In this document: positions 35,141 through 59,400 of the stretch, in pieces | How positions within the stretch are numbered: position 1 is the stretch's first letter | Layout of the letters: each line of letters starts with the position of its first letter | Origin: Amyelois transitella | Lineage: Eukaryota > Arthropoda > Insecta > Lepidoptera > Pyralidae | Direction of reading: 5' to 3' | DNA: 64,000 bases | NCBI RefSeq assembly: GCF_032362555.1 | Contig: NC_083506.1 | Location: forward strand, 1,535,501 to 1,599,500 | The notes under the pieces: model-generated | What the model saw: the letters and a program-made list of their open reading frames with translations, nothing else | Databases searched by the model: none | Told to the model about the DNA's origin: nothing | Position numbers and translations under genes: made by a program

Positions 35141-38100
35141 CTAAAATTCAGCGTCCAGAGTGAACACATTGTCCATACGGTTAGCCATGACCCCCCACTT
35201 CTGATACTCGCCCACTTTCTTCTCAAAGAAGTTTGTCTTGCCTTCCAAGGAGATCAGGTTCATGAAGTCGAATGGGTTCTTTGTGTTGTAGTGCTGCAAA
35301 ATAAAGAAGTATTGAATAGTCACTACATATTTCAAAGGCAAAGCCGTTTCCCGCGTCTGTATGTATATTTGCTTGGATCTATAAATCTACATAACAGATA
35401 CATGCAGATTTTTTTAAAGATACTGTTTTAGAGGAACGTTTATAGCTACCCATGCGAAGCCGGGGCGGATTGCTAATGTAAGATTAATAGAAATCTAACA
35501 AGTGATCGTGTATAAAGTTGTCTTTGCACGTTTATGTAGAGCAAGATTACGTTAAAAAAATTTAAGATAACAACAATTTATCTTCTGCCCTAATAAAATT
35601 TAAAACTTTTGATAACATTTGGCCTAAAACATGTAAACAACTAGCAACTCAGTAAGCGTGCTTATCGAATTCAGAGAATCCAGGCTACAATTCCTCCATA
35701 CAAAATACAAAGCCTCTTGTTGATGATTTCATAAAAATACCTACAAAGAACAATAGAAGTTATACTGCTATTTAAAATAAAACCTAACCACACAATGTGT
35801 TTTTCAACTGTTACTATTTAGGTATAGTTTAAATAGAACTAGCCTATAAACCAAGCTATTGTTTTTAAGACTAATAACCTAATTACGCAGGATGTGACCT
35901 TACAGTCTTTAAGACTGTCCTATCTACCCCACAAAGGATATAGACGTGATTGCATGTATGTATATAATGCTTACCTTCTCCCCAATGAGATCTACCAGCA
36001 GCCTGTCAGCCACAAACTCTATGTACTCCGACATCAGGTCACAGTTCATGCCGAGCAGACGAACAGGCAGGGCGTCTGTGAGAAACTCCTGCTCAATCAC
36101 CACTGCATCTTTGATGATCTTCAGCACATGCTCCTTGCTCGGCTTTTGTACCAAATGCTTGAACATCAGGCAAGCAAAGTCTGTGTGAAGACCCTGTTAA
36201 ATATGTTTTCATTATTATCAAATTTCATCATAAACATATTTTCGATAACGTAAATGACCAGGGACAACTTTTGTATAATATCCTCCTTTTATGAAGTTGG
36301 TTTAATTTTTAAAACGTTCTCGTAAGTGTAGTAAGCATTTTTCTGTAGACAGCATCAAAATCGTTTCCGCGAAACGAGAGATAATCGCAAACTAACATAC
36401 AGGTCAAATAGAGAACCACCTTTTTTATGAAGGCGGTTAAAAAGAGAGTAAAATGTTACATTTTTAGCAAACTTAGCTGTAATCTGATAATTTAATAATA
36501 GGCCACATTACAGACAAGTATCTATCTATCCGTGTGAAGCTGGCACTTTGATGCTAATATCATAACAGAACCTCACCTCATCTCTAGAAATCAGTTCATT
36601 GCTGAAAGTAAGCCCAGGCATGAGCCCCCTCTTCTTCAGCCAGAAGATGGAAGCAAAACTGCCCGAGAAGAAGATGCCTTCGACTGCTGCAAAAGCCACA
36701 ATGCGTTCTCCGAATGTGGCAGTCTTGCTGGCGATCCACTGCAATGCCCAGTCGGCCTTCTTCTTCACGCAGGGCAGGGTCTCAATGGCATTGAACAGGA
36801 AGTCCCTGTTGCATTTACTTGTTTTACTTAACTATACATACACACACACATATATCATCACACAGACACATCTATATTATATCCCTTACAGGGTGGACAG
36901 AGCAGGAGTCTTGAAAGGCTGATACCATGGCCAGGCCATGTACAGCTGATAGGCATAATGATGGAATAGAGATACAAATAGTGACAGGTTGCTAGCCCAT
37001 AGCCTAAAAGGAGAATCCCAAGTTTATCCTAGTCCTATCCCTTAGATATTGTTCATAAGCATATTGCTATAGGTTGTTGTATAGAATGCTTTGATTTATT
37101 ATATTATTAATGTTTGTTACCGCTTCTTCTGCAGTTTTTAAGTAATTTATTTGACGTCAACCAATGTTGTTAAACCATATGACAATTATTAAGCGATATA
37201 TAGTATCCTATAATAATGAATAAAAATTTTGAATTTTAATTTGAATTTGGTACCTATCCAATGCAGACATAGCATGCATATACTGCATAGTGGCATGACT
37301 CATAACAGCACCCTGATAACACTTACGTGCCTGCCGCCACATGCTCTATCTTATCAAACTTAATCCCATAAATACATAGCTTCTACTACTCCGCCCAAAA
37401 GCAGTCCCATGCCACATACTTGAACTTATAAGATGGGAGGAGAGAATTTCAGCCTATGCTATTCCTCAAGAATATGTCCTTTTGCCAAATATTATCAAAA
37501 TTGGTCCTGATTTTATTTTTTCTTGTCACATACAAAAATACAAATCTATTCTTATCATTATATAAGTATCTAAATCATTCTGATTAAATATCTAGAAACT
37601 CAATGTGTCGTAAAACTGCTATACAGTTTTACGACACATTGAGTGAAAATGTAAATATTATCAATTGCTCATGCTTGTTGCCCATCCCGACTGAACCAGA
37701 AAAAAAAAAAACCGTCAATTGAGGGAGTGCTAGAAGAGCATTGCCATGGGCAGTGATAGCATGAGTAACCTTACATGGATACTCTGCTACTTCCATACCA
37801 AATAAGGAACAATGTAAATGTGGCTATAAAATGTTATTAGTAGAAAATTGGTTACAAGGCTTCACATCACTTATAGTCATCACATAATTTTAATCTAATA
37901 GTCAGTCTTACCTTTCTTTCGGGTCCCTGATATATGTGTCAATAAGTAAGGAGTACATCTCAGAATGTACATTTTCCATAGCAATCTGGAACCCATAAAA
38001 AAATCTAGCTTCCGTCACTTGGACCTCTTGTGAGAATCTTTCTACTAGGTTTTCATTGACTATTCCATCTGACGCTGCGAAAAATGCTAGCACATGTTTG

Positions 38101-38735
38101 ATGAAATGTCGTTCGCAGTCTTTCAGTGTATCCCAGTCTGATAAATCCTGTGTACAAATAATGTATTAAGGTTAATAAATTTGTTATAATGAATTGCAAT
38201 AGGTTTGTAATATGATGCAATCCCAAAAAGCTATATAAATTGAAACACAAACTTCCAAACAAATATTCTGTTTTTATTTTTTCGCCTGTGAGTGGGTAGT
38301 AAAAACATTGGGCGCAGCACAGGTGCAGGTATTAGGTTATGTCTACTGTTACCTTTGATAAATCCACTTCTTCCACCGTCCAAAATGATGCCTCTGCCTT
38401 CTTATACATTTTCCATATGTCGGGATACTGAATGGGGAATATTACAAATCGTCTTGGGTTGTCCCGAAGCAATGGTTCCAGTTGTGGATCAAACTCCGTC
38501 GTCGTGGTGTTTTCATTTTTCTCAACTTCCATTTTCTCCTCGGTCACGTTACCGTTACGCGGAGTTAAAACAGTATTTTTAACGGGAGACTGTAAATAAA
38601 TAAATTATAGACATTGAAAAAACAACGCAAAAATATTCGAACTAAAGCCGCTTCAAAATTTGCCTATATACAAACCTTAATGTGAACACTATTAATTGCA
38701 TTGGTAATATTTTCTTTATCATTAACTAGAGACAT
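35141..38735 (-). CDS. RnrS: Ribonucleoside-diphosphate reductase small subunit (R2)
   Basis: Di-iron/tyrosyl-radical subunit that, with R1, reduces NDPs to dNDPs for DNA synthesis. Exons in transcript order: 38676-38735, 38353-38589, 37912-38147, 36577-36805, 35975-36193, 35141-35293 (TAG), 377 aa. The metal ligands and radical tyrosine are all present: Asp in [11 protein letters not shown], Glu-x-x-His and Tyr in [12 protein letters not shown], Glu in [11 protein letters not shown], and Glu-x-x-His in [11 protein letters not shown]. The C-terminus FTLDAEF is the conserved peptide that docks into R1. The N-terminus has a KEN box (NDKENI), the APC/Cdh1 degradation signal known in animal R2. 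The start at 38735 gives the family-like MSLVNDKEN. Three E2F-type sites lie upstream. It converges on ribophorin II (1.44 kb between stops) and diverges from CSN2. Confidence 0.97.
36862..37035 (-). repeat. Interspersed repeat A, partial copies
   Basis: Diverged copy in an RnrS intron. Other fragments: 7768-7880 (+), 11038-11196 (+), 11872-11922 (+), 14040-14115 (-), 23677-23752 (+), 44298-44395 (-), 48982-49045 (+), 58366-58500 (+). Most keep only the 3' end, as expected of 5'-truncated retrocopies. Confidence 0.7.
37598..37644. repeat. Perfect hairpin, 21-bp arms, 5-nt loop
   Basis: Arms 37598-37618 (ACTCAATGTGTCG...) and 37624-37644, loop CTATA, in an RnrS intron. Confidence 0.97.
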
Positions 38736-38902
38736 TATGTTTGACTAAGTTAATCCAGAAAATATAGGAAATAAAATTATGGTTCGACGACGCTGAAGTG
38801 GACCAGACAGAATCACGAAATAATTAATACAAATAATGAAGACCTTACTAAAACTTGCAATCAAGTGACTTGACAGCTGAGCAATTTTGGTAAACAACAA
38901 AA

Positions 38903-38912
38903 GGCGGGAAAA
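38903..38912 (-). promoter_or_regulatory. E2F-type site, 168 bp upstream of RnrS start
   Basis: GGCGGGAAAA on the plus strand (TTTTCCCGCC on the gene strand) fits the E2F/DP consensus TTTSSCGC. E2F control of ribonucleotide reductase is established in animals; binding here is inferred. Confidence 0.6.
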
Positions 38913-39177
38913 ACTGCTGTTCCAAATGATTTCTAGGTACACTTAAAACAATAACAATACGTGACATTTTACAGATATTGTATTCAACTACAGAATATTG
39001 ATTAAAAAAATCTTTGCTTTAAAATTACTTTATAAATTAATTAATTAATTGTGCCCTTTCTTAGGTTCAATCGCTTGATATTAATTTTATTATTGGTGTT
39101 CAAAGATGCCACTCGGAACAAAAAACAAAATTTAAAAAATAAAGATTATCAACCAATCGTGGCAATTTTTACATAAT

Positions 39178-39187
39178 GGCGCGAAAA
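39178..39187 (-). promoter_or_regulatory. E2F-type site, 443 bp upstream of RnrS start
   Basis: GGCGCGAAAA (TTTTCGCGCC on the gene strand) is a full E2F/DP consensus match. A CCAAT box (39152 region) lies 25 bp away on the side of CSN2. Confidence 0.6.
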
Positions 39188-39352
39188 TATCTATCCCTTC
39201 CTTTTGTAAAAGTTATCGAGTAGAACTATCACAAAAAACTTTGCAAAGTTCACAAAAGCAACAATTCTAGAATTGTATTTCATATAGGCAGACATTACAT
39301 GAGTAAGTTAACAATATAAAAAATAATTGCGATTCATATAACGCAAAATTCG

Positions 39353-39360
39353 TTTCGCGC
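39353..39360 (+). promoter_or_regulatory. E2F-type site, 618 bp upstream of RnrS start
   Basis: TTTCGCGC fits TTTSSCGC. It is less extended than the other two sites and may be chance. Confidence 0.35.
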
Positions 39361-39619
39361 TATAATAATTCCCTTATTGTGTCATTCATTCTATTGGTAT
39401 TTTAAATTGACCAATCATATAAACGTTTTTGTTTCATAAAAGGATTATGTGCGTCAGATAGAGAAAGTAAACCACAGAATTTAATAAGACTGAATGGAAG
39501 AGGCGCCTCACTTCTCAGTAGATCATACAGTGCAGATCTTTACATGCAGGGTCACTAAATTCACGTTACTTATTCACACTAGGTACACAAAAACGTAGGC
39601 AAACAATCAAAACAGTGTA

Positions 39620-40125
39620 TGTTTTCGTGCTTCATCTGCCGTTCCCAACTTTCTCCCAATACATTAGTGTTGGGACGGCCCTACCAAACTCGTTTATTTG
39701 TATGTATATAACAGCGAAAAAACACACTTATTGATTACGAATTCTAAAAAACTACTAAGCCAATGGCGATAAATTTTGGCAGGAGAGAGAGATCCTTATT
39801 CTATTCATGATTCACGACTTATATCGTCATTTTGTACTATGACCTTTACAATATAATTCTGAATATAAAATAAGTAAGTAAGTTCCTTACGCGGTCTCTA
39901 CACGAAACACATCCAGCACATTATGTTAATCTCCGTGACACACTGCTCCTGCTTGTGCCGCTCAAACACTGGCCATGTCTCACTACCATATGAAAGGACA
40001 GGTCTAATGACAGATTTATAGTCCTGCTTTTTAAGCTAAACTGGTATTTTGGGGTCGCAGGTGAAGCCGTTTTCAACCTTCACGGGGTGTCATATTCTAG
40101 GAGTTTGCACGACGCACCAGCCTCT
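39620..40125 (-). mobile_element. LINE reverse transcriptase C-terminal remnant
   Basis: The complement of 39901-40020 reads YKSVIRPVLSYGSETWPVFE and then RHKQEQCVTEINIMCW, the part just after the RT domain in LINE proteins. About 39640-39670 resembles the same region of the larger LINE at 46490-46560. Heavily decayed. Confidence 0.7.
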
Positions 40126-40503
40126 CCCCATCCGAATCCACCAGCGCGATTTCAACAGCATACTAAGTATCTACATATAAATAAATACCTAATCTAGATG
40201 GGCCCCACATTCAGGAAATTCGTTTTTCCCATAATATATGTGATTCCGTATGAAATGGTCGCTAGAGATCGATAATCCGCCCCGAGACTATAAATGTTTA
40301 AGCGTTACGAGATTGTTTACCTACCTTTATTTCTGAAATTAAGAAACGGACTATTGGTAATAGCGTTGGGTTATGCATGGGCTATGCTTTTTAATGTTTG
40401 TCCTTTTTTTGCCATGTCACATAATTCACTTTTTAAGTTTATGGCGATGTCGACTAAGTTTCTGATCAACGTAGTCAACACATATGCAGTCTGAGAAACA
40501 AAG

Positions 40504-40637
40504 TACCAAGATAAATTTATGACTCCAAAGTTATGACTCAAAAGTAAGACTTTTGAGTCATAACTTTGGCTCGCTTATCTCTCCTCTATAACATTTAAGG
40601 CATATTATATTTCTTTGGTTTCAAATTTATCTTGGTA
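40504..40637. repeat. Nested inverted repeats upstream of CSN2
   Basis: Outer arms TACCAAGATAAATTT at 40504-40518 and complement at 40623-40637 (15 of 15). Inside is a perfect hairpin, 21-bp arms 40525-40545 and 40549-40569 (CCAAAGTTATGACTC...) with a 3-nt loop. No target duplication seen. Confidence 0.95.
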
Positions 40638-40802
40638 TTCTGGGATTCGTCAACCTTTTCGCCAAATGTCAATGTCAGTCAATTGTCAAATCAGTTTAGT
40701 CTTTTAGTCATTTCAGAATCGTCTCGTCTGCTATGAAATAAATAACAAATACCTATTTTAATTAAATAGAGGAATAAACTAAAGATATAATTAAAAATTA
40801 AC

Positions 40803-52961
<12,159 letters not shown>

Positions 52962-53907
52962 GGCACGGCACCACATTGACGCTGCGGGGGACGCTCGGCG
53001 ACGAAACGTTAGCTATACTACGTGCAAGGCTGATAACATTCACCCTACTACAACATTTACGGCTGATTTACGACCATTCATCATTTTATTTGCTACCCTA
53101 AAAAGATTTTTAACGATGCTTAATTTATTAACCTGGTAAAATAACAAAACAGCCACGCCAACAAGTTGACGTAGGTCTAGATGTTTCTCACGTTAGGCTG
53201 AAATGTTTGTAAGCTCACCTTCACTCTAGACACTACAAAATTAAAGAGAAAAATCGCAAATTTCAAATATTTCTGGATTCTGAATTTTTTTTACACGTGA
53301 TACTAGATAATACTATGTACTTTTATGATACACTTTCATTTAAGGCTTAAAAATAAATTCTACCTTTTATTTTTAGTAAAAAACCGATGAAGCATCAACT
53401 AAAATTATTAATGGCATCGAAAAGATAAATACTTGTCTACAATAAACAGCCCTAACATTGCATCGCGAAAATATTAACATGTCACTCATGAGCTAACCAG
53501 AGATACGCTATGCGTTTAAATATACAGATATTAAGAAACTTCAGGTGTGACATGAAGACACCAAAACTCTATTCGTGACTTTGGCAAATTATTTGTCTCC
53601 ATATGTAAAAACTCTTGATGTAATTAAAGTCGTTTCTGTGAACAATAACTAAATGCTTAATCAAATGGCGCAAAGTTGAACAATGTATATTTTGTCAATT
53701 TGAGAAAATAAATAAAACTGCTCATTGATGGTTATCATTGAGCGGTTTTATTTTAGTTAAAAAAAATTGTCTATAATGTATTGAAAATGATAAATACCAA
53801 CAATTAAGTGACTATTACAAGATCTAAAGTAAATTTTGATAAGCATCTGATAAGAGATGTTTTCCTGAGTCCACTGCATGTTTCAAACCATTAATTAAGA
53901 GACTATT

Positions 53908-53967
53908 TGAATGTAAATCTTCATAAAGTTATTGCGAAAATTACTTTATGAAGATTTTTTACATTCA
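53908..53967. repeat. Near-perfect hairpin
   Basis: A 22-nt left arm (TGAATGTAAATCTTC...) pairs with a right arm ending at 53967 that has three extra bases in an A/T run; the loop is 13 nt. Confidence 0.9.
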
Positions 53968-55690
53968 TGATTAGGCCTATAAAGTCCTACTCCTCTCTTT
54001 GCTTTCGTGAATGAAAAATACAATGTTAATTAATTTAAATGTCTAAGGCGTGACCTTTGCTTACCAGTGGGACACACAACTGACTAATAACAAATAGTTG
54101 TACGACAAACAGGTGTAATGTGAAAATAAGTAAAAATTTAAAATCTGTTTCGTTTAAAATGCCAATTTCGCAAAATGTCATCTTTTAAATGAGTGAAATA
54201 AGTAGTTTTTCACTATGGAAAAACCTCTTAACATTCACGAAATCTTAACCATTTATAACAATATAAAAATAAAATAATTTATAGCATTTCGCGATTATTT
54301 ACTCCAAGATGGCATTTTGCTACTATATGCAATTTAGTACGCCGTTTTTCGTATCGTAGTGCGGTAAATGCGATACTGTGTTGTAACCGCCCAGTTAAAT
54401 AAGTGTAAGCGATTGTCATGTCGTTAAATTAATCACTTTTGTAAAATATTTTTAGAACAGCAATATTGTAAAAAATAATATAACTCCAATATGTTTGAAC
54501 ATTAAATACAGGAAATACAATACTATGAATTTATTATATTTGTTTCATTAAAACTCATCCATTATGAATATAGTCTTTATTGTGTAAACATTGTATAGAC
54601 GATGTACAGTTGGACGGACTGATATATCACAGGTTAGTCTCATATTCATCATTATTAATACAAAAAATAAGTCAATTCGGATCTGTAGTAGGTTTTACCT
54701 ACTCCATATTATAAGTTATTGCAAAGATTTATCAATATACATTTAGGAAATTTTATGAACAATGTTCAAGTAAATACAAAATGGCACTAAATATATTAGA
54801 AAAAGATATAAGCTATATCATTTTTGATAAAATTAGATATGTCTCATTGATATGTGTTATATCATTGAACACAATTTTTAATAATAGCCTCAAAGCTATT
54901 TCATAAATATACGAATTTTTAAACACCATCATAAAGCATAGAAAAATATAAATAAGATAATATAAAAAAAATTACTATATATGTCATCACAGAATGTCTG
55001 ATTCGCAAAAGGTCATATTTTGTTTAATTTATTTCTTCTCCAATTCCTTCCTCGTTTTCCATAACAAACTTTAATATACTATTCTTCCTTGAAAATAACA
55101 ATTCCACGAATCCATACTAACCACTATCATTTATAATAATGGCATAAAAATGCATAAAATATTATGCAAATACTATTTTTCCATGACGTCTTGCGAAACT
55201 GACATTTTATAGTAAATTTTTAAAACTGGGTGAGTTTCTTGTTAAAGACCTATTAGATATCACTTAGTAGATATCTATAAAAATATGAAAAAGTAGTGCT
55301 TAGAACTAAATACTTTTATATTAAAATTACATCTATTATACCATTTCTACTATACAAGAGTTATTATATAGAGTTTCGGCACATAATATTGTTTAAATAC
55401 AAAATTATTCCAACGATTAATATCAACTCTGGAAGATGTAGAGTTACTTAATCCTAGAATTTCACAAGTTAGACTTTCATTTCATTAGAATACATTAACA
55501 ATATGATGTTGCAATGGATTTGTTTATTTTGTGAGGACAATCTACCAAATCCAGTGGGATGATGATGAGATGGTGGGGTCTTGTGGTGCCTATCTTTAAC
55601 AAGTTTTTCTTAATCAATTTCAGACAAGCATGTAAGCTTGTGGTAGATCAATGCTCCTATTTCCTCAACCATGATTGATCGTGTCCAGGG

Positions 55691-55734
55691 AAAAGCTTAA
55701 TACTTTAATGAGTACATTAAAGTATTAAGCTTTT
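55691..55734. repeat. Perfect hairpin, 20-bp arms, 4-nt loop
   Basis: Arms 55691-55710 (AAAAGCTTAATACTT...) and 55715-55734, loop AGTA, in the CSN2/alpha-arrestin spacer. Confidence 0.97.
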
Positions 55735-55823
55735 GATTGAATTCCGAGATGTTACCTAATTAGCTCTTCATAATTAATAACTTATTAATTAGACGTGATT
55801 ATATGTTATGTATGTATGTAGAT

Positions 55824-56470
55824 CTTCATCAACTGGCCTCTTTCTCGTGCAGTCAAAGTCTGAAGATGGCAGTTTACTTGGGTACATAATAGAGAAATAC
55901 AGAGATTAATAATTATCTGTATGAATAAAATACACTCAGATGTACAATTAACTCTTCACCTATTGGCCGGTTTCTCATCTAACCAACCAAGGTCTTTAAA
56001 ATGGGCCGCTTACTGGGGTAAATGGAAGGAAAATAGTAGAGATTCTTTAGTCTCCCAAACTAATAAAGTTATGTGTTACATGGCCTGCTTTAATAACTCT
56101 TCATCAGTTGGCTGGTTTCTCATGTACCCAAGATTTGAAGATATGGTAATATACTCAGGTAAATGGTAGTAAAGTACGGAGATTTCTTAGTATCTGAACG
56201 TATTAAATTAGTGTTACATTTCAGATCGCATCACTACCATAAAATTTCTTCAGCAATTGGCCGTTTTCTCATGTAACCAAAATCTGAAGATGGCAGTATA
56301 CTCGGGTAAATGGTAGAGAAATATAGAGATTCTTAAGTATCCGAACGAATTAAATAGTTATACATTTCAGATCAAATCTCTACCTTAACATATCTTCATC
56401 AATTGGCCGGTTTCTCATGCAGCCAAGGTCTGAAAATTGGCAATGTACTGGGATAAATAGTGGGGGGATG
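55824..56470 (-). repeat. Decaying ~145-bp tandem array of the alpha-arrestin terminal exon end
   Basis: The plus-strand mark CTTCATCAATTGGCC and variants occur at 55824, 55954, 56099, 56248 and 56394 (spacings 130, 145, 149, 146). The copy at 56394-56470 is the real end of the coding exon with its stop; the rest are downstream. On the gene strand the copies still read like YPSxLPSSDFGYMRK, with substitutions and small indels. Confidence 0.88.
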
Positions 56471-59400
56471 CGGCGAGTCGTCGTTGTCTCTGAACGGGTA
56501 CGTCCCCAGCAGGATAGGCAGTTGTAGCTTCACTTCCTTCTCGAGACTCTTCGGCTCGATTATGAACTGGAATTAGGAAGGCGTATGAATACATTTCTTA
56601 GGACAACACACAGTGAATGTGCAGCTTTAGGTTGACTTATCGATCACCCTTCTTCTTCTTCCTCCTGGCGTTAGCCTCAATTACAATCATTTTAAATTAA
56701 CCTTACTATTACTACTAACTGATACTTTAACGGTGAGGGAAAACATCGTGGGGGAAAGCTGCACATTCAGGCAATTGGACGTGTTACCATGATCTAAAAC
56801 GGATAAGTTCCCCTGCAACGGTTGAGATCAGATGGGAGTCCGCTTCCTGTAAAAACCTGACTCACCCAAGCCAGGATTATGATCATAAAGGCGTATCCCA
56901 GGCTCGTCTCAAGAGAACAGGATATAACCGGAACTCACACCGTTTCGTCCCGTTTCACTTCATAAATAAAAAGCGAAACAGCGCGATGCAAACAGCGTCG
57001 CGCGTGCCAAACTACCCACAGAATCATGAAAACAAGAAGAAGATAAAACAAGAGGCTTTTGCCATTGCTAGTGATTTGTTTACTTTATAACTTTGTACTA
57101 TTTTCTTGTTACTGTGTAAATTTCTATGCAATAAAGATATTACAAACAAACAAACAAACAAACAAACAAGGGGTACTCACAAACACGTCGTACTGCACGG
57201 ATATGAGGTGGCAGCCGCGCAGGTTGGTGGGCGGCAGCGGCGGCACGTACAGCAGCTCCCGCCGCCACGTGTCGCTGTCCCCGGGCCGCGTCTTCCCGTG
57301 GCGGAGCTCCGCCAGCGACCGCACCTCCTTCGCGGCTATTTTGCCGTGGGCCGAGTATTGGATGGTCTGTGATGAAAATAAAAATAGTTCATATACATAT
57401 AAACTACTAGCGGCCCGCCACGCCTTAGCACAGGTAGCATTCGTACATTTTATTGACATATCTCTTGAATCACTCTATCTAATAAAAAAAATTGATCTAA
57501 TCCGTCAAAATCCGTTGTGTTTTAAAGAAAACATAACGGATTTTGATCCATTTTCTTCGGATTCATACCTTTAGAGAAAGGAATGGACGCGGGAAGCTAC
57601 TTTTATACTTCTTTTAATGATAGTGAGAATCAATACCTATTGCTGCGCATTATGATTAGTTTACAACGGCCAAAATTTAGATCTACATTTACCAGACTCA
57701 TTATGTGAAATTTTCTACTTCTTTGTAACAGTCTCTTGTACAATGGACACATCGACACAATTAGCCGGCCAATAGCGTCACAGTTTCCAAATCGCGCAAG
57801 CAAAGTTTCCACGGACTTATTCAAAACATCGTTCCTGTTAGAGCTATCACCTCACCTCGGTCAGAGATGCCCTTGTGGACCTGATGGTGGTCTTGGAGTT
57901 GTTGACGAGGTGCGCGGTGAGCAGCACGGTCTCGCCGGGCACGTAGGCGCCGCGGTCCAGCGACACGCGGCACGACACGGCGCCGCCGCCCACGCAGCCC
58001 ACGCCCAGCCGGTGCTCCACGCTGCACTCGAACTCTTGCTGTTAAAAAATACACGGATAAATTCACTATATACTCGCTCAATAAGAATTACTGAACTGAA
58101 ATCAAATCAAATCAAACATCTTTATTGTGAAACACAGGTAAAAACAAAAAAAAATTGGTCAACAATAAAATTATAGGTATCACTGTGACCAACCAGCAAG
58201 TTCAAAAGCACAAAATTGCAGGCTCAAAATAAAATCTTACATACCAATAAACTTTAAAAACTTAAATTTTCAATTTAAGAACCGGTACCTTTTCTGTTAC
58301 AATTATTTAATAAAATATTGATACAAATATAAGGAAACTATTTTGTTTATTTGTATTTGTATAGTGCTGTGTGGTTTCCGGTACCAATAGAAAAAAGAAC
58401 AGGATTACTACCTCTCTTTCCCTTGGATGTCGTAAAAGGCGACTAAGGGATAGGCTTATAAACTTGGTACTCTTCTTCCTCAATTCACAATAAAGCCAAA
58501 CAGCTAAAGTGAATATATTAAGCAAACAACTATTGAATAAAATATTGAATTTAAAGAAACAACAGTTGTAAGATACAGTTGAATAGTGTTAAATAGTTAA
58601 GCATGATCTAATGACATTCAAGGCCTACTACTTAAGGGCGAGTTTGTTTACTCTTTATAAAGTATTTCGTTCTTCTATATATATGAAGAGGTAACTGACA
58701 TACATCTGACATATTATTTAGAATTTTTCCCATAGATAGTTCTAAATATATTTCTTGAGAAGCTGAAGGTAAAGTTAAGGAATTATAGATTTTATTTCAA
58801 AATTTATCATAAATTGATTTTCCAGCTTTTTTAACACTAAATTAACTATTTTGATGAATTTAGTAAAACTATGAGGAGGTAAGGAGTTTCATAATTATTT
58901 AAAAAGTTGATGATCATTTCTACACATTCAGACAACCTGTAATTAAATTTATTTTTGGCTTAATTCCCAAAACAAAATGATTTTTTAAAGAATTATCCTA
59001 CTTCTTTTAGGAAATTTTTTTTTTAGTAGATGACAGACATTACACATGGCTGTGCCGTGTGGTTCCCAGCACCAATAAAAAAAAAAGAATAGGACCACTC
59101 CATCTCGTTCCCATGGATGTCGTAAAAGGCGACTAAGGGATAGGCTTATAAACTTGGGATTCTACTTTTAGGCGATGGGCTAGCAACCCGTCACTATTTG
59201 AATCTTAATTCTATCATTAAGCCAAACAGCTGAACGTGGCCTATCAGTCTTTTCAAGGCTCTGTCTACCCCGTAAGGGATAAAGACGTGATCATATGTAT
59301 GTAGATGACATCATCCTAATTATCTGAAGCTGTTCCATAAATATTTAATTAGTCCGTCAACTATACATTTTATAAACAAAAATCTGCACTATCTCAATAC

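Larger units (their letters stand above)
38736..40802. other. Divergent promoter region RnrS / CSN2
   Basis: A 2.07-kb region between two starts. It holds three E2F-type sites near RnrS, a LINE remnant (39620-40125) and nested inverted repeats (40504-40637) about 170 bp before the CSN2 start. Confidence 0.6.
52962..55823. other. CSN2 3' UTR and AT-rich convergent spacer
   Basis: No gene seen. AATAAA motifs occur near 53442 and 53704-53717 and could end CSN2. Two hairpins (53908-53967 and 55691-55734) are present; the rest is AT-rich single-copy-looking DNA. Confidence 0.55.

Noticed and set aside
57059-57574. 171-codon plus-strand frame
   Set aside because: Runs antisense over alpha-arrestin exon 57181-57366 and its introns; no domain.
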